A stretch of 64,000 bases of DNA from Pseudomonas sputi (GCF_021603585.1 NZ_BQHI01000024.1:1-64000); one strand, 5' to 3'; counted from the stretch's first letter, positions 26,404-35,920 are shown. The notes: generated from the sequence alone by a model not told the origin. Numbers and translations: made by a program.

Positions 26404-27192
26404 TCATCGGAAAAACTCTCCAGGCGTCTCGCCGAACTGTTGGCGAAACGCCGCGATAAAGGCCGACGTCGAGTCATAACCACAGGCCAAAGCCACGTCG
26501 GTGACGCGTTCGCCGCGTTCCAGCGGCGTCAGCGCACCCAGCAGACGCAGGCGCTGACGCCAGGTGCGGAAGGTCAAACCGGTGTCGCGCAGGAACAGCC
26601 GAGTCAGCGTTTTCTCGGTTACGCCGAATTTTTCGCTCCAGTGCGCCAGGGTGGTCTGCTGTTCCGGATGTTGCTCCAGACTCTGGTAGATCTGGCGCAA
26701 GCGACTGTCCTGCGGCAGTGGCAGCATCAGATCGATGGGCTGTGCATCGGCCAGTTGATCGAGGATCACCTGAGCCAGACGCCCGTGCGGGCCGCTCTGA
26801 TCATATTCGACAGGAATCTGACTGAAGGCCCGAATCAGCTCACGCAAAAGATCACTGACGCCGAGCACATGACAACGCTCCGGCGCCCAGTTGGCGACGC
26901 TGCAATCGATATACAGGCTGCGCATTTCGGTGTGCGGCGAACTGAATACCCGATGCGGCACGCCCGCCGGAATCCACACCGCCCGCTCGGGCGGCGCAAC
27001 GAAGCGACCGACGGCGGTCTGCACTTCGAGCACACCCTGGATCGCGTAGGACAACTGCACCCACGGATGACTGTGACGGCGGGTCAGCGCGCGATTGGGC
27101 AGCGATTCGGTGCGCCCGTAGAGCGGGCGCGGCAGGCTTGGAAGCCCGGGAATGCTGCGTCTGACGCTTTTGTCATGTCCTTTTGGCGGCAT
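26404..27192 (-). CDS. AraC-family transcriptional regulator
   Basis: 262 residues: an N-terminal cupin-like sensor (RHSHPWVQLSYAIQGVLEVQ, VWIPAGVPHRVFSS) and two C-terminal helix-turn-helix motifs (TTLAHWSEKFGVTEKTLTRL and RVTDVALACGYDSTSAFIAA, ending FRQQFGETPGEFFR). Divergent from the BASS-family transporter at 27277 (85 bp between starts), the usual arrangement for AraC regulators of single efflux or uptake genes. Start at 27192; the in-frame extension upstream enters the transporter gene. Confidence 0.85.
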   Translation of the reverse strand: MPPKGHDKSVRRSIPGLPSLPRPLYGRTESLPNRALTRRHSHPWVQLSYAIQGVLEVQTAVGRFVAPPERAVWIPAGVPHRVFSSPHTEMRSLYIDCSVANWAPERCHVLGVSDLLRELIRAFSQIPVEYDQSGPHGRLAQVILDQLADAQPIDLMLPLPQDSRLRQIYQSLEQHPEQQTTLAHWSEKFGVTEKTLTRLFLRDTGLTFRTWRQRLRLLGALTPLERGERVTDVALACGYDSTSAFIAAFRQQFGETPGEFFR

Positions 27193-27276
27193 CTGTGGGT
27201 TCTTCGGCGTTAGTCGGTAATTTCCAGTCACGTTAGAGTCGCTGCCACGTACTGGCAACCCCCGGATGAGCAAACC

Positions 27277-28275
27277 ATGACGCGCCCACGATTTTTGCCC
27301 GACAACTTCACCCTGACCCTGATCGGCGTGGTGCTGCTGGCCAGCTTCCTGCCCGCCAGCGGCCAGGTCGCGACCGGTTTCGGCTGGCTGACCAACATCG
27401 CCATCGCGCTGCTGTTTTTCCTGCACGGCGCCAAGCTGTCGCGGGAATCGATCATCGCCGGCGCCGGCCACTGGCGCCTGCATTTGCTGGTGTTCGGCCT
27501 GACCTTTGTCCTGTTCCCGCTACTGGGACTGGCGCTCAAGCCGCTGCTGTCGCCATTGATCGGCGATCAGCTGTACATGGGCATGCTTTACCTGTGTGCG
27601 CTGCCGGCCACGGTGCAATCGGCAATTGCCTTCACGTCGCTGGCGCGGGGCAATATTCCGGCGGCGATCTGCAGCGCGGCGGCGTCCAGTCTGTTCGGGA
27701 TTTTCCTGACACCGCTGCTGGTGACGCTGCTGCTGAACGTTCACGGTGACGGCGGTTCGACCCTCGACGCAATCGTGAAAATCAGCGTGCAATTGCTGCT
27801 GCCGTTCATCGCAGGTCAGATTGCCCGTCGCTGGATCGGCGCCTGGGTCGGTCGCAACAAGAACTGGCTGAGATTCGTCGATCAGGGCTCGATTCTGCTG
27901 GTGGTTTACGGCGCGTTCAGCGAAGCCGTGAATGAGGGCATCTGGCACCAGATTCCGGTGAGCGACCTGCTGGGGCTGGTGGTGGTCTGCTGCATTCTGC
28001 TGGCACTGGTGCTGTTGGCGTCCACGCTGCTGGGCAAGGCGTTCGGTTTCAGTCTGGAGGATCGCATCACCATCCTGTTCTGCGGCTCGAAGAAAAGCCT
28101 GGCCACCGGTGTGCCGATGGCGCAGGTGTTGTTCGCCGGCAGCACCATCGGCGTGCTGATTCTGCCGCTGATGCTGTTTCATCAGATTCAATTGATGGTT
28201 TGTGCGGTGCTGGCGCAACGCTATGCGAAACGCCAGGAATCGGTGCCTGAACTGATGGCGCAGGTTGATCCTTGA
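27277..28275 (+). CDS. bile acid:sodium symporter family (BASS) transporter
   Basis: 332 residues with about ten membrane segments, of the YfeH/SLC10A7-like BASS subgroup. FLHGAKLSRESIIAGAGHWR is near residue 48 and the crossover motif LPATVQSAIAFTSLARGNIP near 110. GSKKSLATGVPMAQ near 272 matches the second sodium-site region. Members move organic anions with sodium; the substrate cannot be read from sequence. Divergent AraC gene is the likely regulator. Confidence 0.85.
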   Translation: MTRPRFLPDNFTLTLIGVVLLASFLPASGQVATGFGWLTNIAIALLFFLHGAKLSRESIIAGAGHWRLHLLVFGLTFVLFPLLGLALKPLLSPLIGDQLYMGMLYLCALPATVQSAIAFTSLARGNIPAAICSAAASSLFGIFLTPLLVTLLLNVHGDGGSTLDAIVKISVQLLLPFIAGQIARRWIGAWVGRNKNWLRFVDQGSILLVVYGAFSEAVNEGIWHQIPVSDLLGLVVVCCILLALVLLASTLLGKAFGFSLEDRITILFCGSKKSLATGVPMAQVLFAGSTIGVLILPLMLFHQIQLMVCAVLAQRYAKRQESVPELMAQVDP

Positions 28276-28290
28276 TCTCGGCTTCCAGCG

Positions 28291-28896
28291 TTACCCCGCA
28301 CCGGAATACTTGACTGCCGCCGCAGCGCGCGACGGCACGTTGAGCACCCGCAACAACGACGACACATGAATCCGCACCGTGAACGGCGAAATATCCAGTT
28401 CACGGGCGATTTCCTTGTTGGTCTTGCCCTGGGCGATCAGCCGCAGCACCTCTTGCTGACGCGGGGTGAGGGCGGTGCCGGTGTCCAGCGGCAGCAGGCC
28501 GGACGGGGCGAATTTCACCAGTACCTCACCTTCACGAATCGCCCGGATCGCCTGACCGATCTCGTCGGGGGCGATGTTCTTGCCGATAAAACCATCGATG
28601 CCGGCGGCCATGACTTCGCCGATCAGCGCTTCGTCATCGACCATCGACACCACGATCAGCGTGGTTCGCGGCAAACGCCGGCGCAGTTCTGCGAGCTGGC
28701 TGACACAGGTCAGGCCTGGAAAGCGCAGGTCGAGGATCAAGGTGTCAGGCTCGTCGCCGGACGGCAGCAGGGCGAGCACGGTGTCGAGGTCGCCGGCTTC
28801 TTCGATCAGGGCGTCGGGCAGCAAACGCTGGACGGTGCGCAGCAGCGCTTCGCGAAACAGCGGGTGATCGTCGGCTATGATGATTCGGCATGCCAT
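28291..28896 (-). CDS. NarL/FixJ-type response regulator
   Basis: 201 residues. The receiver domain has an acidic pocket at D9-D10 ([10 protein letters not shown]) and the phospho-acceptor D56 (LILDLRFPG), with T/S near 84 and K near 105. A LuxR helix-turn-helix follows at about 140-195 ([20 protein letters not shown]). Divergent from the hybrid histidine kinase at 29009, so the two are probably one signalling system. The target genes are not evident. Confidence 0.9.
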   Translation of the reverse strand: MACRIIIADDHPLFREALLRTVQRLLPDALIEEAGDLDTVLALLPSGDEPDTLILDLRFPGLTCVSQLAELRRRLPRTTLIVVSMVDDEALIGEVMAAGIDGFIGKNIAPDEIGQAIRAIREGEVLVKFAPSGLLPLDTGTALTPRQQEVLRLIAQGKTNKEIARELDISPFTVRIHVSSLLRVLNVPSRAAAAVKYSGAG

Positions 28897-29008
28897 GGCG
28901 TAACCCTCCCTGGGTCAGTATTGCTCACGGCATGCACCTTAGCACCGGGCGAAGGCATTGCCTGTTGATTCGTGCGTTATGACGACTGCTGCACAAGGAC
29001 GTTCCCCC

Positions 29009-30646
29009 ATGAAGTTCGAAAAGAACACCGAGCTCGATCAGGCCAATCTGCGCATCATCATCGCCAGCATTGCGCTGGTTTACATGGCCGTGCTCGGTTT
29101 CCTGCCGGGCCAGCGCTTCGATACTTATCTGCCGGTGGTTACCTACATTGCTCTGTTTCTACTGGCCTCCGTCGGTCTGCGCCAGGCCATCGTGCGCTGG
29201 CCGGGGCATTATCCGGCGCGGCGGATTTTCGGCATGCTCCACGATTACACCGGCACCAGTTTCGGGCTGGTGGTCGGCGGTGAAGCGGCGTTGCCCATCT
29301 ATGCCGTCATGGTCTGGGTCAATCTCGGTAATGGCATGCGCTACGGCTCGCGCTACCTGGCGATCGCCACGGTGTTGGCGTTGCTGGCACTGCTGGCGGT
29401 TTATCGGTTGACGCCGTACTGGCAGGCGCAACCGTTCATGGTGTTGATGCTGATGATCACCAGCACGGTGATTCCGGTGTATGCGCACCTGCTGCTGGAA
29501 CGCACGCGCAAGGCATCTGAAGAAGCGGTCGCCGCCAATCTGGAGAAATCACGTTTCCTGGCCCAGGCCAGTCATGACCTGCGCCAGCCGATCCACTCCA
29601 TCGGCCTGTTTACCGCATGCCTGCGCGAGTCACGGCTGGGCGAGGAAGAGCGGCGGCTGGTGGACAGCATCGACCGTTCGCTGCTCAACGTGTCGCAGCT
29701 GTTTCGCTCGATTCTCGATCTCTACACCCTTGATAACGGGCGGATTCTGCCCCGGTTGCAGACGCTTGAACTGGGCGAGTGGCTGGCGGATCTGATCCGC
29801 CAGAATGCCGAAGCCGCACGCTGGGCAGGTGTGGAGTTGCGTCTGCGGCCTTGTGAACATTGGGTACGCACCGATCCGGCGTTGCTGGCAACCATGGTCC
29901 AGAACGTGCTTTCCAACTGCTTCAAATACGGCGCCCACCGGCCGGTGCTGATTGGTGTGCGCAAGCGCGGCGCGGGTTTGGCCATCGCGATCTATGACCG
30001 GGGCAGCGGCATCGCCGAAGAGCATTTGCCCAAGGTGTTCGAGGAGTTTTATCGGGTTCGCCAGTTGCGCGACAAAGACGTTGAAGGCGTGGGGCTGGGG
30101 CTGTCGATTGTCCGGCGCCTGGGGCAGTTGATCGGTGTTGACGTCACGATCCGCTCACGGCTTGGGCGTGGCACGGCGGTGACCTTGCATGGGCTGCCGC
30201 TGGCGCCGCCGCAGGTGCCGGTCAATCGTGAGGAGGCTCGTCTGGTCGGTCTACTGACGGGGTTGAAGGTGTGTCTGGTAGAGGATGATCGCAACGTTCT
30301 GTTGGCGACCTCGGCGTTGCTCGAGCGTTGGGGCTGCGTCGTGCAGGCCGAACTGAGCGGGCAGGGTCTGGTCACGGACTGCGACATCATCGTTGCCGAC
30401 TATGACCTCGGTTCCCACAGTACCGGCATCGAATGCATCGATGAGGTTCGCCGTCAGCGCGGTTATGCGGTGCCGGCCATGATCATCACCGGGCACGACA
30501 TCGAAAAAATTCAGGCGGCCCTGCACGATCGCCAGATCGCCATTCTGTCCAAGCCGGTCCGCCCGGCCGAGCTGCGCGCGACCTTGCGTGCGCTGCGCGA
30601 CCGGCAGACCGAAGGGGTCAGCGCTTACACAGATAGTCTTGCGTGA
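29009..30646 (+). CDS. membrane hybrid sensor histidine kinase
   Basis: 545 residues. Five or six membrane segments occupy residues 15-160 with no periplasmic sensing domain. Then come a HisKA helix with H189 (FLAQASHDLRQPIHS), an HATPase domain (N-box VLSNCFKYG near N304, DRGSG at 330-334, G2 GVGLGLSIV near 361) and a C-terminal receiver with D464 (IVADYDLGS). This kinase-receiver layout fits membrane-embedded sensing with the NarL-type partner encoded divergently. The start is chosen at 29009 behind an AAGGA site; ATG 28979 is possible. Its last 29 bases overlap the convergent lipoprotein gene. Confidence 0.85.
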   Translation: MKFEKNTELDQANLRIIIASIALVYMAVLGFLPGQRFDTYLPVVTYIALFLLASVGLRQAIVRWPGHYPARRIFGMLHDYTGTSFGLVVGGEAALPIYAVMVWVNLGNGMRYGSRYLAIATVLALLALLAVYRLTPYWQAQPFMVLMLMITSTVIPVYAHLLLERTRKASEEAVAANLEKSRFLAQASHDLRQPIHSIGLFTACLRESRLGEEERRLVDSIDRSLLNVSQLFRSILDLYTLDNGRILPRLQTLELGEWLADLIRQNAEAARWAGVELRLRPCEHWVRTDPALLATMVQNVLSNCFKYGAHRPVLIGVRKRGAGLAIAIYDRGSGIAEEHLPKVFEEFYRVRQLRDKDVEGVGLGLSIVRRLGQLIGVDVTIRSRLGRGTAVTLHGLPLAPPQVPVNREEARLVGLLTGLKVCLVEDDRNVLLATSALLERWGCVVQAELSGQGLVTDCDIIVADYDLGSHSTGIECIDEVRRQRGYAVPAMIITGHDIEKIQAALHDRQIAILSKPVRPAELRATLRALRDRQTEGVSAYTDSLA

Positions 30647-30926
30647 TGGTGGTTTGCAGGCAGTTGTACTGGCCCATGGTGCGGCAGATGTTTTTCTCCG
30701 AGCCCGACACTTCGGCGCTCTTGTAGCCCCAGACCTTGCAACGTCCTTCAGCCGCGGCCAACCCTTGAGCGGCGGAGGTTTGCCCGCTTTCGAACTGGCC
30801 CAGTTCATAGGAGATCTGGACAACGCCGTCGGTCTTGCTGCCGCCGGTGGCTTCCCATTGCTTGGGGGTGGCGCAGCCGGTGAGAACGACGGCCGCGAGG
30901 CTGAGGGTGGCGATGAGTGTTTTCAT
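30618..30926 (-). CDS. YecR-like lipoprotein
   Basis: 102 residues with a lipoprotein signal (lipobox LTGC, C18). The mature part matches the YecR-like pattern: PKQWEATGGSKTDGVVQISY, then ANCK-type positions (EGRCKVWGYKSAEV) and a cysteine-rich end (ICRTMGQYNC ... YLCKR) that may form disulphides. It would be anchored in a membrane facing the periplasm. Function unknown. Start at 30926; the longer frame lacks a signal. It overlaps the end of the sensor kinase gene on the other strand. Confidence 0.8.
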   Translation of the reverse strand: MKTLIATLSLAAVVLTGCATPKQWEATGGSKTDGVVQISYELGQFESGQTSAAQGLAAAEGRCKVWGYKSAEVSGSEKNICRTMGQYNCLQTTITQDYLCKR

Positions 30927-30985
30927 GATTGAACGCAATCCTTTACCGGATGAGAAGAGGCGTTGGAACGGTTTTCTGCGCCGGA

Positions 30986-31300
30986 TTACTGGTACGGAAT
31001 CGGCGACGCGCCTTTGGGCAGGCAGGACAGCGGAGGCGTCATGATGCCCATGCTGGCCACTGCGATGATCGCGCCGCTGGGCAGCTCGCAGTTGTATTCG
31101 CCAGCGGCGGTGTAGGCGGTGTAATAGGTCAGCGTGCTGTCGTTGCGGATGTTGCCGATCCTGGTGACCGGTTGGCCGATGACGGTCTGGGCACGTTCGC
31201 GCATGCTGTCTTCGGTGGGTTTGGCGGTCTGGCAACCGCTAGCGCCGAGGAGCAGGGCACCGAGAATCGAGATTCTGGCGAGGCTGAGCTGCAGTTTCAT
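30986..31300 (-). CDS. small lipoprotein
   Basis: 104 residues with a clear lipoprotein signal (ISILGALLLGASGC, C23). The mature part has MRERAQTVIGQPVTRIGNIR, resembling the short repeats of small outer-membrane lipoproteins, then two further cysteines (YNCELPSG, PPLSC). No family recognised with certainty. It lies 59 bases upstream of the YecR-like gene on the same strand; the two may be co-transcribed. Confidence 0.75.
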   Translation of the reverse strand: MKLQLSLARISILGALLLGASGCQTAKPTEDSMRERAQTVIGQPVTRIGNIRNDSTLTYYTAYTAAGEYNCELPSGAIIAVASMGIMTPPLSCLPKGASPIPYQ

Positions 31301-31480
31301 GGTGTTTCTTCCTTGGTGTTGTTGTTTTTCCAGGCACAACGATCCCGCGCACTGCACAGCGGCAATGTTGGGGAGCGTCGGGGGTTGCGAGGGAATATAA
31401 CGCCAGGGAACGGGGTGGTCGATTAGCACAAATGTGCTAGTGCGGCGCAACCAGCGGTGGGCTGGTTGCGCCGATAGCGG

Positions 31481-32128
31481 TTATTGCGGGCTGTTGAACT
31501 GGTCGGAATAGCTGCCGCTCATGAGGGCGGAAGCCACCTGATCCGAACCGACGCCTGCGCGGGAATAGGCGAGCCGGCTGGCGCCGACCTTGTCTGCGCC
31601 ATCGGCGGCGAGGGCGCCAGCGCCGACGTGATCGGAACCGTCAGAGGCAACGGCGCCAGCACCGACATGATCCGCCCCATCAGAAGCAACTGCTCCAGCA
31701 CCGACATGATCCGCGCCATCAGAGGCGACGGCTCCGGCGCCAACATGATCGGCACCGTCAGAGGCGACGGCTCCAGCACCGACGTGATCCGCGCCATCAG
31801 AGGCGACGGCGCCAGCACCGACATGATCCGCGCCATCAGAGGCGACGGCTCCGGCGCCAACATGATCGGCACCGTCAGAGGCGACGGCGCCAGCACCGAC
31901 GTGATCCGCGCCATCAGAAGCAACAGCCCCAGCACCGACATGATCCGCGCCGTCAGAGGCGACTGCTCCAGCGCCGACGTGATCCGCGCCGTCAGAAGCA
32001 ACTGCTCCGGCGCCGACATGATCCGCCCCATCCGACGCCAATGCCTGTGCCTGCGCAGCCCAGACACTGGGCATTGCCACTGTTGCCGCAACTGCCAGGA
32101 CAAGGCCCGGCCAAAGCGTGTACTTCAT
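31481..32128 (-). CDS. secreted protein of 12 tandem 13-residue repeats
   Basis: 215 residues with a signal peptide (MKYTLWPGLVLAVAATVAMP, cleaved after VWA). Twelve contiguous units of ASDGADHVGAGAV follow: the first ten are identical in protein, unit 11 has GSDHVGAGAL and unit 12 AADGADKVGASRL. A non-repetitive tail (GVGSDQVASALMSGSYSDQF) ends the protein. It is acidic, without cysteine, and predicted exported. Similar Asp-Gly-x-Asp-x-Val repeat proteins occur in Pseudomonas and are sometimes labelled phage infection protein, without functional proof. An in-frame ATG at 32140 is an alternative start. Confidence 0.8.
   Translation of the reverse strand: MKYTLWPGLVLAVAATVAMPSVWAAQAQALASDGADHVGAGAVASDGADHVGAGAVASDGADHVGAGAVASDGADHVGAGAVASDGADHVGAGAVASDGADHVGAGAVASDGADHVGAGAVASDGADHVGAGAVASDGADHVGAGAVASDGADHVGAGAVASDGSDHVGAGALAADGADKVGASRLAYSRAGVGSDQVASALMSGSYSDQFNSPQ
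31571..32038. repeat. twelve tandem 39-bp coding repeats
   Basis: The DNA behind the 13-residue repeats: 12 units of 39 bp, alike but with scattered synonymous differences (for example GAGGCGAC versus GAAGCAAC). Perfect protein conservation with silent changes suggests selection on the protein plus expansion. No stops fall in several frames, producing false ORFs on the other strand. Confidence 0.9.
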
Positions 32129-32638
32129 GATGTTCTCCACGCCCCATCAGCCACACAGCAACCGAGCTCTACCCGTCATTCGATCATTGACGGAAGGCTC
32201 GTCGGCCCGGGGTCAACCAGATTGGTGAGTGGCACGGGGGCACCGGAAGGTGCACGGGTGTCGACGGTTTACAGGAATCCGCAAAGCGAGCTGAGAAGTA
32301 TAGTTCGCCCTTGGCGGGAGGCAGGCCGAAGGGGCGTGAAGGCGATAGTCGGTTAGCTTCCTTGCAGGCCTGCGCTAGAAAACAATCAGTCTAAAAACCG
32401 CGTAGCGCAATGCCGCGTGTTTGCTAGGCTCAAGAATGTAGGCGAAGACGCAGACTGATGCGCAAGCGGATAGCGAGGAAGCGTTGGGCGCGTTCCGAAG
32501 GGTACACGGTTAGAAAGAACCCCGCGCTGGGTTCCAGCCCTTATGCCGTGTGAAGCAGCAGAGCACATTGCCTGTACTGTGGGAGTCCTGAGAAACCTCG
32601 TAAGCCAGAGACCAGCACTGGCCGCCTACTCAAATACC
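32129..32638. other. 510-bp gap without a protein gene; possible structured RNA
   Basis: No credible ORF. Several nested pairings are visible: ATCAGTCT (32385-32392) with AGACTGAT (32452-32459), ACACGG (32504-32509) with CCGTGT (32546-32551), and inside the latter GAACCC (32517-32522) with GGGTTC (32529-32534). The spacing is what a folded RNA would show, but I cannot match it to a known family. The stretch next to 32129-32160 holds the promoter and leader of the repeat-protein gene. Confidence 0.4.
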
Positions 32639-32661
32639 AAAGCCCGCCTCGCGCGGGCTTT
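32639..32661 (-). terminator. terminator after the cystathionine gamma-lyase gene
   Basis: AAAGCCCGC (32639-32647) pairs with GCGGGCTTT (32653-32661), loop CTCGC; it starts 15 bases beyond the stop of the minus-strand gene. It could also end a plus-strand transcript from the gap to its left. Confidence 0.75.
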
Positions 32662-32675
32662 GACGTTTTCCGGCT

Positions 32676-33854
32676 TTAGATACTGGCCAACGCCTGCGCC
32701 AGATCCGCACGCAGGTCCTCGATGTCCTCGACGCCCACCGACAGACGCACCAGGCTGTCACCGATGCCAAGTTTGGCGCGGGTTTCCGCCGGGATGGTTG
32801 CGTGAGTCATGATCGCCGGGTGCTCGATCAGACTTTCCACACCGCCAAGGCTTTCGGCCAAAGCGAAGATCTGCACGTTCTCCAGGAAGCGCCGGGCGCC
32901 CGCCAGATCACTGTTCAGATCCAGGGAAATCATCCCGCCGAAACCACGCATCTGCCGCTTGGCCAGTGCGTGCTGCGGGTGCGATTCCAGACCCGGGTAA
33001 TAGACGTGTTTGACCTGCGGCTGTTGCTCCAGCCAGCGCGCCAGTTCCAGCGCGTTGCTGCAATGACGCTCCATACGCAGCGCCAGTGTCTTCACGCCGC
33101 GCAGGGTGAGGAACGCGTCGAACGGGCCGGAAATGGCGCCGACGGCGTTCTGCAGGAAGCCCAGGCGCTCGGCCAGCGCAGGATTGTCGCCCACTACCGC
33201 GATCCCGCCGATCACGTCGGAGTGACCGTTCAGGTACTTGGTGGTCGAGTGCAGCACGATGTCGAAGCCCAGTTCCAGCGGACGCTGAATCCATGGGCTG
33301 GCAAAGGTGTTGTCGGCCACGCAGATGATCCCGCGCGCCTTGCAGATGCGCGCAATGGCGGCGAGGTCGGACAGGCTCAGCAGCGGGTTGGTCGGGGTCT
33401 CGACCATGACCATGCGCGTGTCGTCCTGCAGCGACGCTTCGAAGGCCGACAGATCGGCCAGATCGACGTAGCTGAACCGATGCCCGGCACTGCGCTGGCG
33501 CACCTTGTCGAACAGGCGGAACGTGCCGCCGTACAGGTCATTGCCGGAGACGATGTGCGAGCCGGCGTCGAGCAGTTCGAGCACGGTGGAAATCGTCGCC
33601 AGCCCGGACGCGAAGGCGAACGCCTGGGTGCCGCCCTCCAGATCCGCCACGCAGCGCTCCAGGGCAAAACGCGTCGGGTTGTGCGAACGACCGTAGTCGA
33701 ACCCCTTGTGCACGCCGGGGCTGTCTTGCAGGTAGGTGGAGTTGGCGTAGATCGGCGGCATCAGCGCGCCGGTGGTCGGGTCCGGCGTTTGCCCGGCGTG
33801 GATCACGCGGGTGGCGAAACCCTGTTGACGGGCGTTTTTGTCGTGCTGGCTCAT
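32676..33854 (-). CDS. cystathionine gamma-lyase/synthase (Cys/Met metabolism PLP enzyme)
   Basis: 392 residues of the Cys/Met PLP family: Tyr/Arg near 54-56 ([11 protein letters not shown]), [13 protein letters not shown] for the phosphate, D181 ([10 protein letters not shown]) and the PLP lysine K206 in [14 protein letters not shown]. It overlaps the cystathionine beta-synthase gene by ATGA, so the pair should work as reverse transsulfuration: homocysteine to cystathionine to cysteine. That context favours gamma-lyase over gamma-synthase; annotation as metB is common but the sequence alone does not decide. Confidence 0.85.
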   Translation of the reverse strand: MSQHDKNARQQGFATRVIHAGQTPDPTTGALMPPIYANSTYLQDSPGVHKGFDYGRSHNPTRFALERCVADLEGGTQAFAFASGLATISTVLELLDAGSHIVSGNDLYGGTFRLFDKVRQRSAGHRFSYVDLADLSAFEASLQDDTRMVMVETPTNPLLSLSDLAAIARICKARGIICVADNTFASPWIQRPLELGFDIVLHSTTKYLNGHSDVIGGIAVVGDNPALAERLGFLQNAVGAISGPFDAFLTLRGVKTLALRMERHCSNALELARWLEQQPQVKHVYYPGLESHPQHALAKRQMRGFGGMISLDLNSDLAGARRFLENVQIFALAESLGGVESLIEHPAIMTHATIPAETRAKLGIGDSLVRLSVGVEDIEDLRADLAQALASI

Positions 33855-35227
33855 GCCAGGGATCTCCGTAATTGATTGAGCATGTCGACGCGGGTGATCA
33901 GGCCGTGGAAGCCTGATGCGTCGGCGATGATGGCCACCAGGCCGCTGCTGAGCACGGCTTCCAGTTCAGCCAGCGTGGCGCCGGGGGCGAGGGTTTGCAA
34001 CTTGTCGGTCATCGCGCTGGAGACCGCTTTGCTGAAGAGCGAGGCATCTTCATGCACGCGCACCAGAATGTCCGATTCGTCGATCACGCCGACCAGTTGT
34101 TTGCCATCCACCAGCACCGGCAGTTGTGAAACGTCGGCCAGGCGCATGCGCTGGAACGCGGTCATCAGCGTATCGTCCGGACCAACGCTGACGACTTTGC
34201 CGTCTTCGAAGCGTCGGGCAATCAGGTCGCGCAGGTCGCCGTAGCGCTTGCGCTGCAACAGGCCCTGATCGGTCATCCACTGATCGTTGTAAACCTTCGA
34301 CAGGTAACGGGTGCCGGTGTCGCAGACGAAGCTGACCACACGTTTCGGCTCGGTCTGTTCGCGGCAGTAACGCAGTGCGGCGGCGAGCAGGGTGCCGGTG
34401 GACGAACCGCCGAGAATGCCCTCGGCTTTCAGCAATTGGCGCGCATGATCGAAGCTTTCTTCGTCGCTGATCGAGTAGGCACTGCGCACGCTCGACAGGT
34501 CGGTGATCGACGGAATGAAGTCCTCGCCGATGCCTTCCACCGCCCACGAACCTGCGGTGCCGAGATGCTGGCTGCGGCTGTATTCAGCCATCACCGAACC
34601 GACCGGATCGGCCAGGACCATTTCCAGATCCGGTTGCACGCGCTTGAAGAAGCGGGTCAGGCCGGTCAACGTGCCGGCTGAACCGACACCCACTACGATC
34701 GCGTCCAGGTCATGCTCGGTCTGGGCCCAGATTTCCGGCCCGGTGCTGCATTCGTGGGCCAGCGGGTTGGCGGGGTTGTTGAACTGGTCGGCGAAGAAGG
34801 CGCCGGGAATGTCCTTGGCCAGACGCGCAGCGACATCCTGGTAATACTCGGGATGACCCTTGCCGACATCGGAGCGGGTGATGTGCACTTCGGCGCCCAT
34901 GGCCTTGAGGTGCAGGACTTTTTCGGTGGACATTTTGTCCGGCACCACCAGCACCACCCGGTAGCCCTTGGCGCGGCCGACCAGGGCCAGGCCCAGACCG
35001 GTATTGCCGGCGGTGGCCTCGACAATCGTGCCACCGGGTTGCAGGCGACCGTCGCGTTCAGCAGCGTCGATCATGGCCAGACCGATACGGTCCTTGATCG
35101 AGCCGCCGGGGTTCTGTGATTCGAGTTTGAGAAACAGTGTGCAGGGGCCGGTATCGAAGCGGGTGACTTGTACCAGCGGTGTATTGCCGATCAGCCCAAG
35201 TACGGCAGGGCGTGAATCCTTTGACAT
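33851..35227 (-). CDS. cystathionine beta-synthase
   Basis: 458 residues. A PLP fold-II catalytic domain (ESQNPGGSIKDRIG with PLP lysine K45, EATAGNTGLGLA for the substrate carboxylate, GGSSTGTLLAAA for the phosphate) is followed by a tandem CBS-domain pair at about 330-455. There is no haem-binding N-terminus as in mammals. It condenses serine with homocysteine. Start at 35227 with GAGGTGAAG directly upstream; the longer frame is not supported. First gene of a two-gene operon with the gamma-lyase. Confidence 0.85.
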   Translation of the reverse strand: MSKDSRPAVLGLIGNTPLVQVTRFDTGPCTLFLKLESQNPGGSIKDRIGLAMIDAAERDGRLQPGGTIVEATAGNTGLGLALVGRAKGYRVVLVVPDKMSTEKVLHLKAMGAEVHITRSDVGKGHPEYYQDVAARLAKDIPGAFFADQFNNPANPLAHECSTGPEIWAQTEHDLDAIVVGVGSAGTLTGLTRFFKRVQPDLEMVLADPVGSVMAEYSRSQHLGTAGSWAVEGIGEDFIPSITDLSSVRSAYSISDEESFDHARQLLKAEGILGGSSTGTLLAAALRYCREQTEPKRVVSFVCDTGTRYLSKVYNDQWMTDQGLLQRKRYGDLRDLIARRFEDGKVVSVGPDDTLMTAFQRMRLADVSQLPVLVDGKQLVGVIDESDILVRVHEDASLFSKAVSSAMTDKLQTLAPGATLAELEAVLSSGLVAIIADASGFHGLITRVDMLNQLRRSLA

Positions 35228-35624
35228 CTCTTCACCTCTTTGTGGTGTTGATCGCGTTCCATTCGCGGGGAAAAAGCACGCGTGCAACATAGGCTCAGAC
35301 CTGTGCTGTCGCAACCTTTAAACGGCCGGAAACACTGCCATTTCGATCTAACGATAGAACGAAATCAGCGAGGGGCAGGCAGTGATTTGCAGGGGTTTAT
35401 ACGCAGGCGTCATCGAGTATTGAAAGGGCGTCTTCAGCGTCACGAAGCGCTTGATCCGGTAGTAAAAATCTTGCAGCGAAAAATGCTGATTGATTGCTCG
35501 TCAGAATGTGAAATACACACCGCCGCAAAGTCACGTCATACCAATCTCAGGTGCCGGGCAGATTTTTTTCGCCGCGATTTACCCGGTATGCAGCGTTTGC
35601 AATCCCGGACGATGCACGATTAAT
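35228..35624. other. intergenic, no gene seen
   Basis: About 400 bp between the divergent cystathionine beta-synthase and ParD-like genes. No convincing ORF, RNA family or long inverted repeat. The part next to 35228 must hold the promoter of the transsulfuration operon. Confidence 0.5.
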
Positions 35625-35648
35625 ATACGATCCATATACACTTCGTAT
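35625..35648. promoter_or_regulatory. inverted repeat, candidate operator of the ParD-like gene
   Basis: ATACGA (35625-35630) faces TCGTAT (35643-35648) in an AT-rich stretch 12 bases before the ParD-like start, where an autoregulatory site would be expected. Confidence 0.4.
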
Positions 35649-35659
35649 CGGATATTGCC

Positions 35660-35920
35660 ATGGGCATCGTAAAGATTTCAGAGGACATGCACGAGAATCT
35701 GCGCATCTCCAGCAACGCACTCAGCCGCTCGATCAACGCGCAGGCCGAACACTGGATGCGCATCGGCATGCTCGCCGAGCTGTATCCCGACCTTGATCAC
35801 CACGCCATTTGCCGGTTGCTGATTCGCGCCGAGCAGTCGGGCGGTCTGGATCTGCAACACGTCTGCGCACTGGCGGATGCCGCGCAGAACGCCTCGGTCA
35901 AAGAGGCGGACAAGGCATGA
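35660..35920 (+). CDS. ParD-like small protein
   Basis: 86 residues resembling the ParD-like family. MGIVKISEDMHENLRISSNA is a ribbon-helix-helix start, followed by SRSINAQAEHWMRIGMLAEL and a helix. Antitoxin-type DNA binding is plausible. The ATGA overlap with the methionine aminopeptidase gene is tight. No ParE-type toxin is present. Start codon at 35660 lacks a strong ribosome site. Confidence 0.75.
   Translation: MGIVKISEDMHENLRISSNALSRSINAQAEHWMRIGMLAELYPDLDHHAICRLLIRAEQSGGLDLQHVCALADAAQNASVKEADKA

Noticed and set aside
31571-32038. CRISPR-like array
   Set aside because: Repeats are contiguous without spacers and encode a secreted protein; no cas genes.
31484-32356. 290-codon plus-strand ORF across the repeats
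   Set aside because: A product of the 39-bp repeat, which has no stops in several frames. The minus strand has the signal peptide and the exact protein repeat.
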